In this document: piece after piece, positions 34,420-43,162 of the stretch
Layout of the letters: each line of letters starts with the position of its first letter
Position numbering within the stretch: position 1 is the stretch's first letter
NCBI GenBank assembly: GCA_029945945.1
Contig: JAQSDM010000004.1
Location: 1-64,000 of the forward strand
DNA length: 64,000 nt
Direction: 5' to 3'
Origin: Algoriphagus sp.
Lineage (GTDB): Bacteria; Bacteroidota; Bacteroidia; Cytophagales; Cyclobacteriaceae
Notes under the pieces: model-generated
What the model was told of the DNA's origin: nothing
Database searches by the model: none
Seen by the model: the letters and a program-made list of their open reading frames with translations, nothing else
Position numbers and translations under genes: made by a program

Positions 34420-36855
34420 ATGCCTGAAAAAAATTCTCGCCTCCTTATCCTTTTTTTCTCCTTTTTGACAGGATTTTCGGCTTTACAGGCTCAAACTACT
34501 TACCAAACACCTCCCAAAGAAATTGCGGATTTGGTCAATGCTCCTATCACGCCATCGGTTGTTTTTAGCAAAAGCGGAGATTGGATGATGCTCCTGGAGC
34601 GCGCTGGCAATCCTTCCATAGAGGATTTGGCACAACCGGAATTAAGGATCGCTGGACTCCGGATTAATCCCGCAACTTCCGGCCCGAGTCGAAGTGGAAG
34701 CGTGGAAAACCTGAAAATAAAAATGACCAGAGGGGGTGAAGAAATCCAGGTAAAGGGACTTCCTTCCAATCCAAAGATGGGTGGTTTTTCACTTTCTCGA
34801 GATGATAAGTTTCTGGCTTTTACTCAGACCGAGCCCTCCGGAATCAGTCTTTGGGTAGTGGATATGGGGAGTTACGAAGCTCGCCAACTCACAGATAATA
34901 TTCTGAATGAAATCATGGGAGGGAGTCTCGCATGGACTCCTGATAATCAGATCTTCATTAAAGCTGTAAACCCAACTCGGGGAGAAATCCCAAAAGCACC
35001 TGTCGCTCCGGCCGGACCAATTATTCAGGAAACTTCCGGAAACGCTGCTCCGAGCAGAACTTATCAGGACTTACTGGCTAATCCTCACGATGAAGCACTT
35101 TTCTCTTATTTCATCAATACTCAGCTTATGCTGGTCAATCTGGACGGCTCCAAAAAACCAATTGGTCCCGGCGGAATGATCAAGTCAATGGATCTTTCTC
35201 CGGACGGATCTTACCTGGTCGTGGAAATTATTAAAAAGCCATTTTCTTATCTGGTACCGGCTTCCAGATTCCCATACGATGTGGAAGTATGGACTAAATC
35301 TGGTCAGAAAGTAAAGACACTTGCGCAAATTCCATTAGATGAAAATCGGCCAACTGGCTTTGATGCAACAGTTGCGGGTCCAAGAAATATCAGTTGGAGA
35401 GCAGATAAACCGGCTACTTTGTATTGGGTGGAAGCACAGGATGGCGGTGACCCAAAAGTTGAAATTGCAGAACGAGAGATTGTTTACACTCTGGAAGCAC
35501 CTTTCGCAGGAGAAACCAAAAAACTCGCTAGCACAGCCTATCGATTTGGGGGAATTGCCTGGTCAGACGATACCTTTGCGATCATGACTGAGCGCTGGTC
35601 CAAAACCAGAAAGGACATGAAATCAGTCATCAATCCTTCCAATCCTACACAAGCTCCAAGTGTTATTATTGATCGATCCTCAGATGATCTTTACAATGAT
35701 CCCGGAAATCCTGTTTTCACCGAAAATGAATTTGGTCAGCGGGTATTGCTTCGCAAAGGTGATTTGGTTTTCATGACAAGCGAAGGAGGCTCCCCTGAAG
35801 GAAGCATGCCTTTTCTTTCCACTTTTGACACCAAAACCAAAGAGGAAAAAATCCTCTGGAGATCTCAGGCTCCCTACTATGAGCGAGTGGTCAAAGTGTT
35901 GGATGAGGAAGGAACGGAGTTTATTACGTTGAAAGAAAGCACGGACATTCAGCCTAATTATTGGTTAGTCAATACCCGAAAAAGAATGGCACCACTTCAG
36001 GTGACAAACTTTGTCCATCCATACGAATCCATCAAAGGCATTCAGAAGGCATTGGTCACTTACAAAAGAAAAGACGGCCTGAACTTGTCAGCTGTGGTTT
36101 ACACACCGGCCGACTATGATCCTGCGAAAGACGGAACACTTCCTGTTTTGATGTGGGCTTATCCGAGAGAATACAAGTCTGCAGAAATCGCCTCGCAAGT
36201 GAGAGGATCAAAATATGCTTTCACGCGCTTGAGTTGGGGTTCTCCGATCTATTGGGTGACTCGTGGATACGCCATTATGGATCAAACGGAGATGCCGATT
36301 GTGGGCGAAGGAGAAGAAGAGCCTAACGATTATTTCATCGAGCAGCTTGTAGCCAACGCCGAAGCCGCTATTGATCAGATCGTCGGAATGGGAATAGGGG
36401 ACCGGATGAGAATTGGAGTTGGCGGGCATTCTTACGGTGCCTTTATGACTGCTAATTTGCTTTCGCACACCAATTTGTTTGCTGCAGGAATCGCCCGTAG
36501 CGGTGCCTACAACAGAACCTTGACTCCGTTTGGATTTCAATACGAGCAACGAACTTATTGGGAATCTCCGGAAGTCTATTTCAATATGTCACCGTTCTCT
36601 TACGCACATAAAGTGGAAACGCCGATTCTCTTGATTCACGGAGAGGCAGACAACAATTCAGGAACATTCCCGATCCAGTCTGAGCGCTATTACAACGCGC
36701 TCAAAGGTCATGGCGTAACGACCCGATTGGTGTTTCTTCCTCATGAAAGTCACGGATATGCTGCCAAAGAATCAATCCTTCACACCCTTTGGGAAATGGA
36801 TACCTGGCTGGAAAAATACGTGAAGAATAAAAACAATCTGGATACTTCGAAGTAA
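34420..36855 (+). CDS. Exported S9-family prolyl-oligopeptidase-type serine peptidase
   Basis: An 811-residue serine peptidase with a signal peptide (ending LQAQ). The N-terminal two thirds look like a beta-propeller with repeated WD/TolB-type strands (LSRDDKFLAFTQ, MDLSPDGSYLVVEI). The C-terminal alpha/beta-hydrolase domain has Ser671 in GVGGHSYGAFMT, Asp744 in HGEADNNSG and His778 in HESHGY. The layout resembles glutamyl endopeptidase and dipeptidyl-peptidase relatives of family S9; exact specificity is not readable. The ATG at 34420 is preferred over the upstream TTG because it opens the signal peptide. A perfect palindromic terminator follows. Confidence 0.9.
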   Translation: MPEKNSRLLILFFSFLTGFSALQAQTTYQTPPKEIADLVNAPITPSVVFSKSGDWMMLLERAGNPSIEDLAQPELRIAGLRINPATSGPSRSGSVENLKIKMTRGGEEIQVKGLPSNPKMGGFSLSRDDKFLAFTQTEPSGISLWVVDMGSYEARQLTDNILNEIMGGSLAWTPDNQIFIKAVNPTRGEIPKAPVAPAGPIIQETSGNAAPSRTYQDLLANPHDEALFSYFINTQLMLVNLDGSKKPIGPGGMIKSMDLSPDGSYLVVEIIKKPFSYLVPASRFPYDVEVWTKSGQKVKTLAQIPLDENRPTGFDATVAGPRNISWRADKPATLYWVEAQDGGDPKVEIAEREIVYTLEAPFAGETKKLASTAYRFGGIAWSDDTFAIMTERWSKTRKDMKSVINPSNPTQAPSVIIDRSSDDLYNDPGNPVFTENEFGQRVLLRKGDLVFMTSEGGSPEGSMPFLSTFDTKTKEEKILWRSQAPYYERVVKVLDEEGTEFITLKESTDIQPNYWLVNTRKRMAPLQVTNFVHPYESIKGIQKALVTYKRKDGLNLSAVVYTPADYDPAKDGTLPVLMWAYPREYKSAEIASQVRGSKYAFTRLSWGSPIYWVTRGYAIMDQTEMPIVGEGEEEPNDYFIEQLVANAEAAIDQIVGMGIGDRMRIGVGGHSYGAFMTANLLSHTNLFAAGIARSGAYNRTLTPFGFQYEQRTYWESPEVYFNMSPFSYAHKVETPILLIHGEADNNSGTFPIQSERYYNALKGHGVTTRLVFLPHESHGYAAKESILHTLWEMDTWLEKYVKNKNNLDTSK

Positions 36856-36896
36856 AGTCGTCTCCTAAAATGACGACCCCTTTCTTTTAAAAAAAT

Positions 36897-36935
36897 AAAG
36901 CCCTCCCGGATTTCGAAAATCCGGGAGGGCTTTTT
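36897..36935. terminator. Strong bidirectional terminator between S9 peptidase and uppP
   Basis: A perfect 17-bp inverted repeat (AAAGCCCTCCCGGATTT at 36897-36913 and its complement at 36916-36932) with CG at its centre is followed by T on the plus strand and preceded by an A-rich run. It is one of the most stable hairpins in the window. Confidence 0.9.
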
Positions 36936-36986
36936 GTAAAATGCATTTAACAAAACGCATCAAAAAGTGTAAAATCTATTTTACAA

Positions 36987-37769
36987 TTAGCCCAGATCCG
37001 ATCCCCACATAAAGATCAAAAACAAAACACCCAGTGCGATTCGGTAATAGCCAAAAGCGGTGAAACCATGGCTGGAAACATATTTTATAAAGAGTTTCAC
37101 AGCAATCCAAGCCGAAACAAACGCTACCAATGAACCGATTCCCAGCATAATTAATTGGTCGCTGGTAAAGGCCAGGTCGCTTTTCAGCAAATCATAACCT
37201 CCGGCAGCCATCATCGTTGGCACTGCCAAAAGGAAAGAAAACTCGGTCGCCTGCTTCTTATCCAGCCCGTTGAATACTCCTCCGATGATCGTCGCGGCAG
37301 CTCTTGAAGTTCCCGGCACCATCGAAAGACACTGGCAAAGGCCAATGAAAAATGCATTCTTATATGACATCTCCTCCACTTCGGCCAGTTTGGTTTCGGA
37401 ATTGACCACTTTCTTGTCAATGAAAATCAGGAAAATACCACCCAGGATCAGGGAAACGGAAACTACGACAGGATTAAATAGATAAGCTTTGATGTAATCA
37501 TAGGCCAGAAAACCGATGATCGCTGTAGGAAGAAATGCTGCGAAAAGCTTCAGATAGATGTCAATGCTTTTGAAAAATCTCTTGATATACATCATCCCAA
37601 TTGCGAGAATTGCCCCAAGCTGGATGAAAACTTCAAAGGTTTTGACAAACTCATCGTCATGGATTCCCATCGCTGCGGATGCCAAAATCATGTGGCCTGT
37701 GGATGAAATGGGTAAAAATTCGGTAAGGCCTTCAATGATGGCAATGATAATGGATTGAAAAAGGGTCAT
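36987..37769 (-). CDS. uppP: Undecaprenyl-diphosphatase
   Basis: A 260-residue integral membrane enzyme of the BacA/UppP family, which dephosphorylates undecaprenyl diphosphate so the lipid carrier can be reused in peptidoglycan and polysaccharide synthesis. The two catalytic segments are present: IIEGLTEFLPISSTGHMI at the N-terminus and MVPGTSRAAATIIGG (the PGxSRSxxT position, with Ala for the second Ser) in the middle. About eight membrane segments can be traced. It is monocistronic with a good upstream promoter at 37793-37821. Confidence 0.94.
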   Translation of the reverse strand: MTLFQSIIIAIIEGLTEFLPISSTGHMILASAAMGIHDDEFVKTFEVFIQLGAILAIGMMYIKRFFKSIDIYLKLFAAFLPTAIIGFLAYDYIKAYLFNPVVVSVSLILGGIFLIFIDKKVVNSETKLAEVEEMSYKNAFFIGLCQCLSMVPGTSRAAATIIGGVFNGLDKKQATEFSFLLAVPTMMAAGGYDLLKSDLAFTSDQLIMLGIGSLVAFVSAWIAVKLFIKYVSSHGFTAFGYYRIALGVLFLIFMWGSDLG

Positions 37770-37792
37770 GAAAAGGTGATTTTTTGAATATG

Positions 37793-37821
37793 CAAAACTA
37801 GCAAACCCAACGGGAAGCCAA
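37793..37821 (-). promoter_or_regulatory. Bacteroidota-type promoter for uppP
   Basis: On the minus strand TTG (37819-37821) is followed after 18 bases by TAGTTTTG (37793-37800), an exact TAnnTTTG -7 element. The start codon lies 23 bases downstream. Confidence 0.6.
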
Positions 37822-37920
37822 GAATGTTAACCCAAACGAATTTCAATTCAAGAGAATTTAACATCTTGAACTTGGCTGATTGAGAGATTTTGATTTGCTT
37901 AGACCTAAATACTTAAAAAA

Positions 37921-39807
37921 ATGAAAAAATCTTTTTTATCACTCATATCTCTTCTTTGGGCATTATCCTCTTATTCACAGGAAATTAAGGAAACGGCTTT
38001 TACCAGTCAGATTCAAGACGTAACTGTTTTTTTATCAGGTGCGCAGGTTTTTGAAAAAGCGCAGGGACAACTTTCTGCGGGAGAATCCTTTATTCTGATC
38101 AAAGGACTTTCACCCTATGTCGATGAAAAAAGTATTCAGATAAAAGGTCAGGGAAATTTTACGATTCAGGCAGTAAATAAGCGTCTGGATTTTCTCAGTG
38201 CAAAAGCGTTCAATGAAAAAGTGAAAGCCCTGAACGATCAAATCCTTGAAATTCAGCGTAATCGAAGTTTAGAAACTGCCAGGCTGCAAATTCTCGAGGA
38301 AAAAGCAAGTCTTCTTCAGGCTAACAAGAAACTAGGGGGAGAACAAAGTGGACCAAGTATCGCAGAACTCAGATCAGCTTTGGACTTTTATGACACAGAA
38401 CTGACCAAATTGAAAACCGAAGAACTTCAGATTCAGGCAAAAATGCAGCGGGAAAATGAGGAAATGGATCGGCTATTCAATCAAATCCGTGCAATGCAGG
38501 CATCGGAAAATAAATCCACTTCAGAAATCCGTATTCGTGTCAAAGCTCCGGCATCAGGTTCGGCCAATTTGGAGATCAATTACCTGGTGGCAAATGCCGG
38601 CTGGTATCCGAAATATGACGTGCGGGTGAAAAATGTCAGCTCACCTCTGTCTTTAAACTATAAAGCTGAAGTCTATCAAAATACCAGTGTGGATTGGAAA
38701 AACGTGAAACTCAGATTTTCTAACGCCAATCCAAATCAAAGTGGACAAGCTCCAAATCTGGAAAAATGGGAACTCAATTATGCCAGATTATCCCTAATTC
38801 AAGTTCCAAATACTCAACCATTTTCTGGAAGTGTAAGTGGAATGGTAGTGGATTCACAAGATGGAAGTCCATTGCCAGGTGTGTCAATTTTAGTTACTGG
38901 AACCACTTTAGGTACGGTAACAGATCTTGACGGTAGATATAATCTCGCAATCCCATCAAGTGGTGAAAACTTATTTTTTTCTCTTATTGGATTTAAACCT
39001 GTTGAGCAACCAATCAGATCGAGGTCATCCATTAATGTATCGTTGATTCCTGACAATTCAACCCTTTCTGAAGTGGTAGTCACGGGATCAAACACCAGAC
39101 AAAAGGGTGCAATTCCTATGCGTCAAGCGCCCGTTGCTGAAAGGGGAGATTCTAAAGAAATGGAAGCCCCTCCACTCCTTACCACTTTTGTTGAAAACCA
39201 AACCACTGTCGAAATCGAAGTCGCCGAGCCATATTCCATCAAATCCAACGGTGAGAAAACCTTGGTGGACCTCAAATCCTACGACATTCCAGCGATTTAC
39301 CGATATTCCGCCATTCCTAAATTGGATAAAGATGCATTCCTGATTGCCGAAATTTCAGATTGGAACCAATACAGTCTATTAGAAGGTGAAAGCAATCTTT
39401 ATTTCGAAGATGGTTTCGTAGGACGATCAATTCTGAACGCAGCCGGACTTCAGGATACACTTTTGATCTCGATGGGGAGAGATCGTTCTATCGTGGTTCA
39501 GCGGGAAAAAATGGAAGAATTCTCCAAAAAACGAACCATTGGTTCCAATATCACCGAAACGAGAGGCTATGAAATCACCCTCAGAAATAACAAATCACAG
39601 GCTGTGACCATGAAAGTGGAAGATCAGATTCCTGTATCTGTGAACTCAACAATTACCGTTGAGGCGATTGAGCTTTCTTCAGGAAAACTGAATCCACAGA
39701 CGGGAAACGTGACTTGGGAAATTACATTAGCACCGGGAGCTCAGCAAAAAATTTCTCTCCAATATGAGGTCAAATATCCAAAAAGCGAGCGAGTCATTTT
39801 AGATTAG
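37921..39807 (+). CDS. MuiA-type DUF4139 protein with an inserted CarboxypepD_reg domain
   Basis: A 628-residue exported protein (signal peptide ending SYSQ). The N-terminal DUF4140-like domain starts SQIQDVTVFLSGAQVFEKAQ, followed by a coiled coil at about residues 95-190 and the DUF4139 body (LEINYLVANAGWYPKYDVRV). At about residues 300-395 the body is interrupted by a CarboxypepD_reg-like beta-sandwich (SGMVVDSQDGSPLPGVSILV, FFSLIGFKPVEQ) ending in STLSEVVVTGSNTRQ, like the segment just before a SusC plug. DUF4139 then resumes (VEIEVAEPYSIKSNGEKTLV). MuiA relatives are linked to mucoid or envelope traits, but function is unclear. It is preceded by an AT-rich leader and followed by a hairpin. 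Confidence 0.82.
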   Translation: MKKSFLSLISLLWALSSYSQEIKETAFTSQIQDVTVFLSGAQVFEKAQGQLSAGESFILIKGLSPYVDEKSIQIKGQGNFTIQAVNKRLDFLSAKAFNEKVKALNDQILEIQRNRSLETARLQILEEKASLLQANKKLGGEQSGPSIAELRSALDFYDTELTKLKTEELQIQAKMQRENEEMDRLFNQIRAMQASENKSTSEIRIRVKAPASGSANLEINYLVANAGWYPKYDVRVKNVSSPLSLNYKAEVYQNTSVDWKNVKLRFSNANPNQSGQAPNLEKWELNYARLSLIQVPNTQPFSGSVSGMVVDSQDGSPLPGVSILVTGTTLGTVTDLDGRYNLAIPSSGENLFFSLIGFKPVEQPIRSRSSINVSLIPDNSTLSEVVVTGSNTRQKGAIPMRQAPVAERGDSKEMEAPPLLTTFVENQTTVEIEVAEPYSIKSNGEKTLVDLKSYDIPAIYRYSAIPKLDKDAFLIAEISDWNQYSLLEGESNLYFEDGFVGRSILNAAGLQDTLLISMGRDRSIVVQREKMEEFSKKRTIGSNITETRGYEITLRNNKSQAVTMKVEDQIPVSVNSTITVEAIELSSGKLNPQTGNVTWEITLAPGAQQKISLQYEVKYPKSERVILD

Positions 39808-39811
39808 AAAA

Positions 39812-39842
39812 GAAGAGCAGCGGCCACTGACCGCTGCTCTTC
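39812..39842 (+). terminator. Terminator-like hairpin after the MuiA-type gene
   Basis: A perfect 12-bp GC-rich stem (GAAGAGCAGCGG at 39812-39823 with its complement at 39831-39842) has a 7-base loop. Only a weak T run follows, so termination is likely but not certain. Confidence 0.6.
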
Positions 39843-39964
39843 AATTATTCAACCTCTGATTTTAATTAGTTTAAACTTGGAAGTAAACTTTTGTTAGTGT
39901 GAATAAATATTTTTAGTAAATAATTTCTCTATGGCTAACTTGTAAGACCTTGAACTCCAGAACT

Positions 39965-40417
39965 ATGAAAGATATTTTTGATCCTAAAGTGACTCAGGAA
40001 CTTATCGGAAGAATAAATGCTCTCACTCCTGAAACGGTGCCAAACTGGGGCAAAATGAGCGTAGACCAAATGCTTGCCCATTGCTGCGTAGCTTATGAAA
40101 TGGCCTACACCGACAAGCATCCCAAACCGAATGCCCTGATGCGTTTTATTCTCAAAGCATTTGTGAAAAATGGAGTGGTGAATGAAATACCTTACAAAAA
40201 GAACCTGAGGACCGCTCCGCAATTTATCATGACTGGCAGAAAAAATTTTGACGAAGAGAAAGCCAGATTAATCAACTATCTCGAGCATACTTGTAAGCTT
40301 GGAAAGGCTCATTTTGAAGGAAAGGAATCTATTTCATTTGGTCCGATGACTTCTATTGAATGGAATAACCAATTCTACAAACATCTCGATCATCATTTAA
40401 CTCAGTTTGGCGTATGA
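39965..40417 (+). CDS. DUF1569 (DinB-like) family protein
   Basis: A 150-residue protein of the DUF1569 family, four-helix-bundle relatives of DinB with probable metal-binding histidines. The motif KMSVDQMLAHCCVAYEMA carries the first histidine, and the C-terminal FYKHLDHHLTQFGV supplies the others; NLRTAPQFIMTGRKNFDEEK is a typical middle segment. Its activity is unknown; some DinB-like proteins are thiol transferases. The ATG at 39965 (MKDIFD) is chosen; an upstream TTG is less likely. Its stop overlaps the next start as ATGA, coupling it to the VOC protein. Confidence 0.8.
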   Translation: MKDIFDPKVTQELIGRINALTPETVPNWGKMSVDQMLAHCCVAYEMAYTDKHPKPNALMRFILKAFVKNGVVNEIPYKKNLRTAPQFIMTGRKNFDEEKARLINYLEHTCKLGKAHFEGKESISFGPMTSIEWNNQFYKHLDHHLTQFGV

Positions 40418-40782
40418 ACCCATCAGCAAAAGCAATCATCCCATTTTTAGGATCCAGGAATTTTCAGGAAAGTTGTGCTTTCTATGAATTGCTCGGATTT
40501 GAGATCAGCTTAATTTCAAAAGGATTTGCGAGAGTCTATATCCATGGTAAAATCAGCTTCTACCTTCAGGACTACTACTCCAAAGAATGGTGCGAAAACA
40601 CAATGGTTTTTCTGGAAGTCGAAGGTCTTGAAGCACAGCGGGAATCTTTCCTTAAACTGAATTTACCCGAAAAATTTCCCGGCGTAAAGCTCAGCCAAAT
40701 CAAGAAAAATGATTGGGGGGATGAATTTTTCCTACACGACCCTGCGGGAATCCTCTGGCATTTTGGGTTTTTTACTTCCTAA
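40414..40782 (+). CDS. VOC-family protein (glyoxalase/bleomycin-resistance fold)
   Basis: A 122-residue protein of the vicinal oxygen chelate superfamily, close in layout to bleomycin-resistance proteins. It has the opening AIIPFLGSRNFQESCAFYELLGFEI, a middle strand FYLQDYYSKEWCENTMVFLEV, and ends with the motif GDEFFLHDPAGILWHFG. Bleomycin-resistance relatives bind drugs rather than catalyse, but several VOC members are metal enzymes, and the sequence does not settle which applies. It overlaps the DUF1569 stop by 4 bases. Confidence 0.82.
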   Translation: MNPSAKAIIPFLGSRNFQESCAFYELLGFEISLISKGFARVYIHGKISFYLQDYYSKEWCENTMVFLEVEGLEAQRESFLKLNLPEKFPGVKLSQIKKNDWGDEFFLHDPAGILWHFGFFTS

Positions 40783-40838
40783 TCTTTTTGTTTGATCAAT
40801 AATATTTAAGTTTAGGGACTACAAAATCTTCTAAAAGA

Positions 40839-41498
40839 ATGCGCTTCCTGATTGTTTCGATTTTCCTCCTTGTTGCTCTCGTCCCATTATTAGTTTCAGC
40901 CAATCCAATACCGATTGATTCCATTTCTCCTGCTAAAAAAGAGTGGGATGAGTTTTTTGGGAGAAATCTCAAATATCCAACTGAAGCTTTACGCACAAGA
41001 GAAAGTGCTCAGGTGGTGATTTCTATAAAAATCGGTCCGGAGGGAACTTTGGATAGCTTGCACCTAGTGGAGAAAGCATCTCCATATTTTAATGACCAAG
41101 TTTTGAGAGTGTTTGATATGGCTTCCTTATTTTGGAAAAATGAAGTTTTGGAGGGCAGAGAATTTAATGCCAGCTACCAGATAGTTGTGAATTTTATCGT
41201 TTCCAATACCGGAGGACCACCAACCGACAGGAAGAAAATCGCCACCAACTATATTCTTGCCGGTAAACCGGAAAAGGCTTTGAAGATTTCCGAGCAATTG
41301 GTTAAGTCAAATCCATACGACTATATCAATTATGAATTGAGGTCTCAAATCAACCGTCAATTGGGAAATTCTGAGCAGGCAGAAAAGGATTTATTGAGCT
41401 CTCAAAAAGTCAAAAATGATGTTTTGTCTTCCTTTGACGTGGTAATTTTCAGCGTTGTGAGATCAACATCGGCAACAGGAACAATCCCTTTACGGTAG
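40839..41498 (+). CDS. Exported protein with TonB C-terminal-like domain
   Basis: A 219-residue protein with a signal peptide (MRFLIVSIFLLVALVPLLVSA). Residues about 35-125 (GRNLKYPTEALRTRESAQVV, ISIKIGPEGTLDSLHLVEKA) resemble the TonB C-terminal domain, which is normally found behind an inner-membrane anchor and proline-rich linker that are missing here. Residues 130-205 look like one or two helical TPR-type repeats (IATNYILAGKPEKALKISEQ). It is therefore a free periplasmic TonB-C-like protein; whether it contacts outer-membrane receptors is unknown. It follows the VOC gene by 56 bases on the same strand. Confidence 0.7.
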   Translation: MRFLIVSIFLLVALVPLLVSANPIPIDSISPAKKEWDEFFGRNLKYPTEALRTRESAQVVISIKIGPEGTLDSLHLVEKASPYFNDQVLRVFDMASLFWKNEVLEGREFNASYQIVVNFIVSNTGGPPTDRKKIATNYILAGKPEKALKISEQLVKSNPYDYINYELRSQINRQLGNSEQAEKDLLSSQKVKNDVLSSFDVVIFSVVRSTSATGTIPLR

Positions 41499-41553
41499 AC
41501 CATTATTAGGGTAATTCGTACCTTTGTGAAATGTTGGAAATAAGTCTATCGAT

Positions 41554-42045
41554 ATGAAAAAGATCTTATTCATTCTATCGTTTTCAAGTATTTTGGCTTG
41601 GTCCTGTTCCAAACCTGCTGAAAACCAATTTGTGGAAGAAAAAATCAAAGTGCCTGAAACTGCTACTGATTCCGTGCCTGATTCCGTTTCGGGAGCGACC
41701 TATTCCACCGGCGACAACTCAATGACTTCTGTTGATTGGCCGGGTACTTATTTCGCAACTTTGCCTTGTGGCAGATGCGAGGGAATAGAAATGTGGGTTA
41801 CGCTTAAATCAGATGGAACTTACGCCCTCAACACCAATTATCTGGGATTGAATGATGCTCTTGAGGAAGAATTTACCGGTAAATTTTCCTGGGATAAAAA
41901 TGGGGGAATTGTAACGCTGGAGGGATTGAAAGGAACCTATCCCGGAAAATTCAAAGTAGGGGAAAACAGGATTTGGTATCTGGATGCGGATGGAAAACAA
42001 AAGACAGGCCCTCTCGCAGATCAATACATCCTCACCAAGAAATAA
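41554..42045 (+). CDS. NlpE-like copper-resistance lipoprotein
   Basis: A 163-residue lipoprotein (lipobox SSILAWSCSKPAE) with the NlpE N-terminal domain: WPGTYFATLPCGRCEGIEMW, matching the family's LPCADCEGI pattern with a CxxC motif. In Escherichia coli NlpE senses envelope or copper stress through the Cpx system; Bacteroidota homologues are mostly uncharacterised. A Ser/Pro/Thr/Glu-rich linker (residues 30-60) separates lipid anchor and domain. Its stop lies 2 bases from the convergent oxyR stop. Confidence 0.85.
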   Translation: MKKILFILSFSSILAWSCSKPAENQFVEEKIKVPETATDSVPDSVSGATYSTGDNSMTSVDWPGTYFATLPCGRCEGIEMWVTLKSDGTYALNTNYLGLNDALEEEFTGKFSWDKNGGIVTLEGLKGTYPGKFKVGENRIWYLDADGKQKTGPLADQYILTKK

Positions 42046-42047
42046 AC

Positions 42048-42980
42048 TTATTTGAATCGCACGATTTTGCCGTGGGCTTTGGAGGTCATCTGAACAGGGA
42101 TGGCCTCTGTTATTTCCCGGAAAAGCAATTCAACCAATTTCTGTTTCAAAAAGCTTCGGTTCAAAATGATGCTGACTTCCCGTGTTGGCGGCTCTCCGGC
42201 AAAAGGTCTGAGTCGCGTTTTTTCTTCATCCGAAAGTTCGTAAGTCGCAAGTTCCGGCAGCAAAGTCACTCCCTGATATCGGTTTACCATGTTTTTTAAC
42301 CCTTCGAGTGATCCGCTTTCGTAGTGGAAATTCTTATGCCCGCTAAGTGCCTGATCACAAAGATTGATCACCTGATCCCGAAAGCAATGGCCCTGCTGGA
42401 GAATCCAAAAGTCTTCCTTCTTGACTTTCTCCGGATTGAAAAACTCATCCTTAAGCAATTCATGATCCTTTGAAAGATATGCGTAGAATTTCTCGTAAAA
42501 CATCGTTTTCTCAATAATTCCTGGTTCGTGAAGAGGAGTCACCACAATACCCAAATCCAATTCATCATTTTTGAGCTTTTTGATAATCTCTTCCGTCACC
42601 ATTTCCTGGACATCTAGCTTCACATTCGGATATTTTTCCAGAAACTTCCGAATGAAAAGATGGAGTAAATACGGCGCCAACGTCGGAATAATCGCCAATT
42701 TGATCACGCCTGAGATATCTCCTTTCAATTGAGCCACCAATTCAAAAATTCCTTTACTCTCAGAAACAACTCGCTTCGCCTGCTTGATGATTTGAATTCC
42801 AATTTCAGTCGGGATCACGGGCATTTTACTTCTGTCAAAAAGTAGAACCCCAAGTTCCTTTTCCAATTTGCCAAGCTGCGCACTTAGCGTCGGTTGGGTG
42901 ACAAAGCAAGACTCAGCCGCATGGCCAAAATGGCGGTGCTTGTCTACTGCAATCAGATATTCGAGTTGTTGAATCGTCAT
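42048..42980 (-). CDS. oxyR: OxyR, LysR-type hydrogen-peroxide sensor
   Basis: A 310-residue LysR regulator. The N-terminal helix-turn-helix is HFGHAAESCFVTQPTLSAQL. In the C-terminal domain the two redox cysteines fall at positions 199 and 208 (QQGHCFRDQVINLCDQ), the same spacing and numbering as the peroxide-sensing pair of Escherichia coli OxyR. It should therefore form the intramolecular disulfide and induce peroxide-defence genes. It is separated from the Gfo/Idh gene by 274 bases containing palindromic motifs and the leader element. No katG, ahpC or dps adjoins it, so its targets are elsewhere. Confidence 0.92.
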   Translation of the reverse strand: MTIQQLEYLIAVDKHRHFGHAAESCFVTQPTLSAQLGKLEKELGVLLFDRSKMPVIPTEIGIQIIKQAKRVVSESKGIFELVAQLKGDISGVIKLAIIPTLAPYLLHLFIRKFLEKYPNVKLDVQEMVTEEIIKKLKNDELDLGIVVTPLHEPGIIEKTMFYEKFYAYLSKDHELLKDEFFNPEKVKKEDFWILQQGHCFRDQVINLCDQALSGHKNFHYESGSLEGLKNMVNRYQGVTLLPELATYELSDEEKTRLRPFAGEPPTREVSIILNRSFLKQKLVELLFREITEAIPVQMTSKAHGKIVRFK

Positions 42981-43119
42981 AAAAATTTCTTTTCCTCATT
43001 CTAAAGTTAAAAGATCCGGAAAGAGTTTCTAAAACCAATTGGCTTACTTGATTACCTCTGATCAAATTCACCCTTTTATATTTTTCTAAAGGCTGGAAAA
43101 GCAGTAATTTATTTTCCCC

Positions 43120-43135
43120 TATTGATCAATCAATA
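43120..43135. promoter_or_regulatory. Short palindrome between oxyR and the Gfo/Idh gene
   Basis: TATTGAT and ATCAATA flank a 2-base centre, forming a perfect 7-bp-arm dyad in the intergenic region. It could be a transcription-factor operator, since it lies about 45 bases upstream of leader element B; no factor can be named. Confidence 0.3.
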
Positions 43136-43162
43136 GCAATAAACCCTTAAACCATTCATTTT

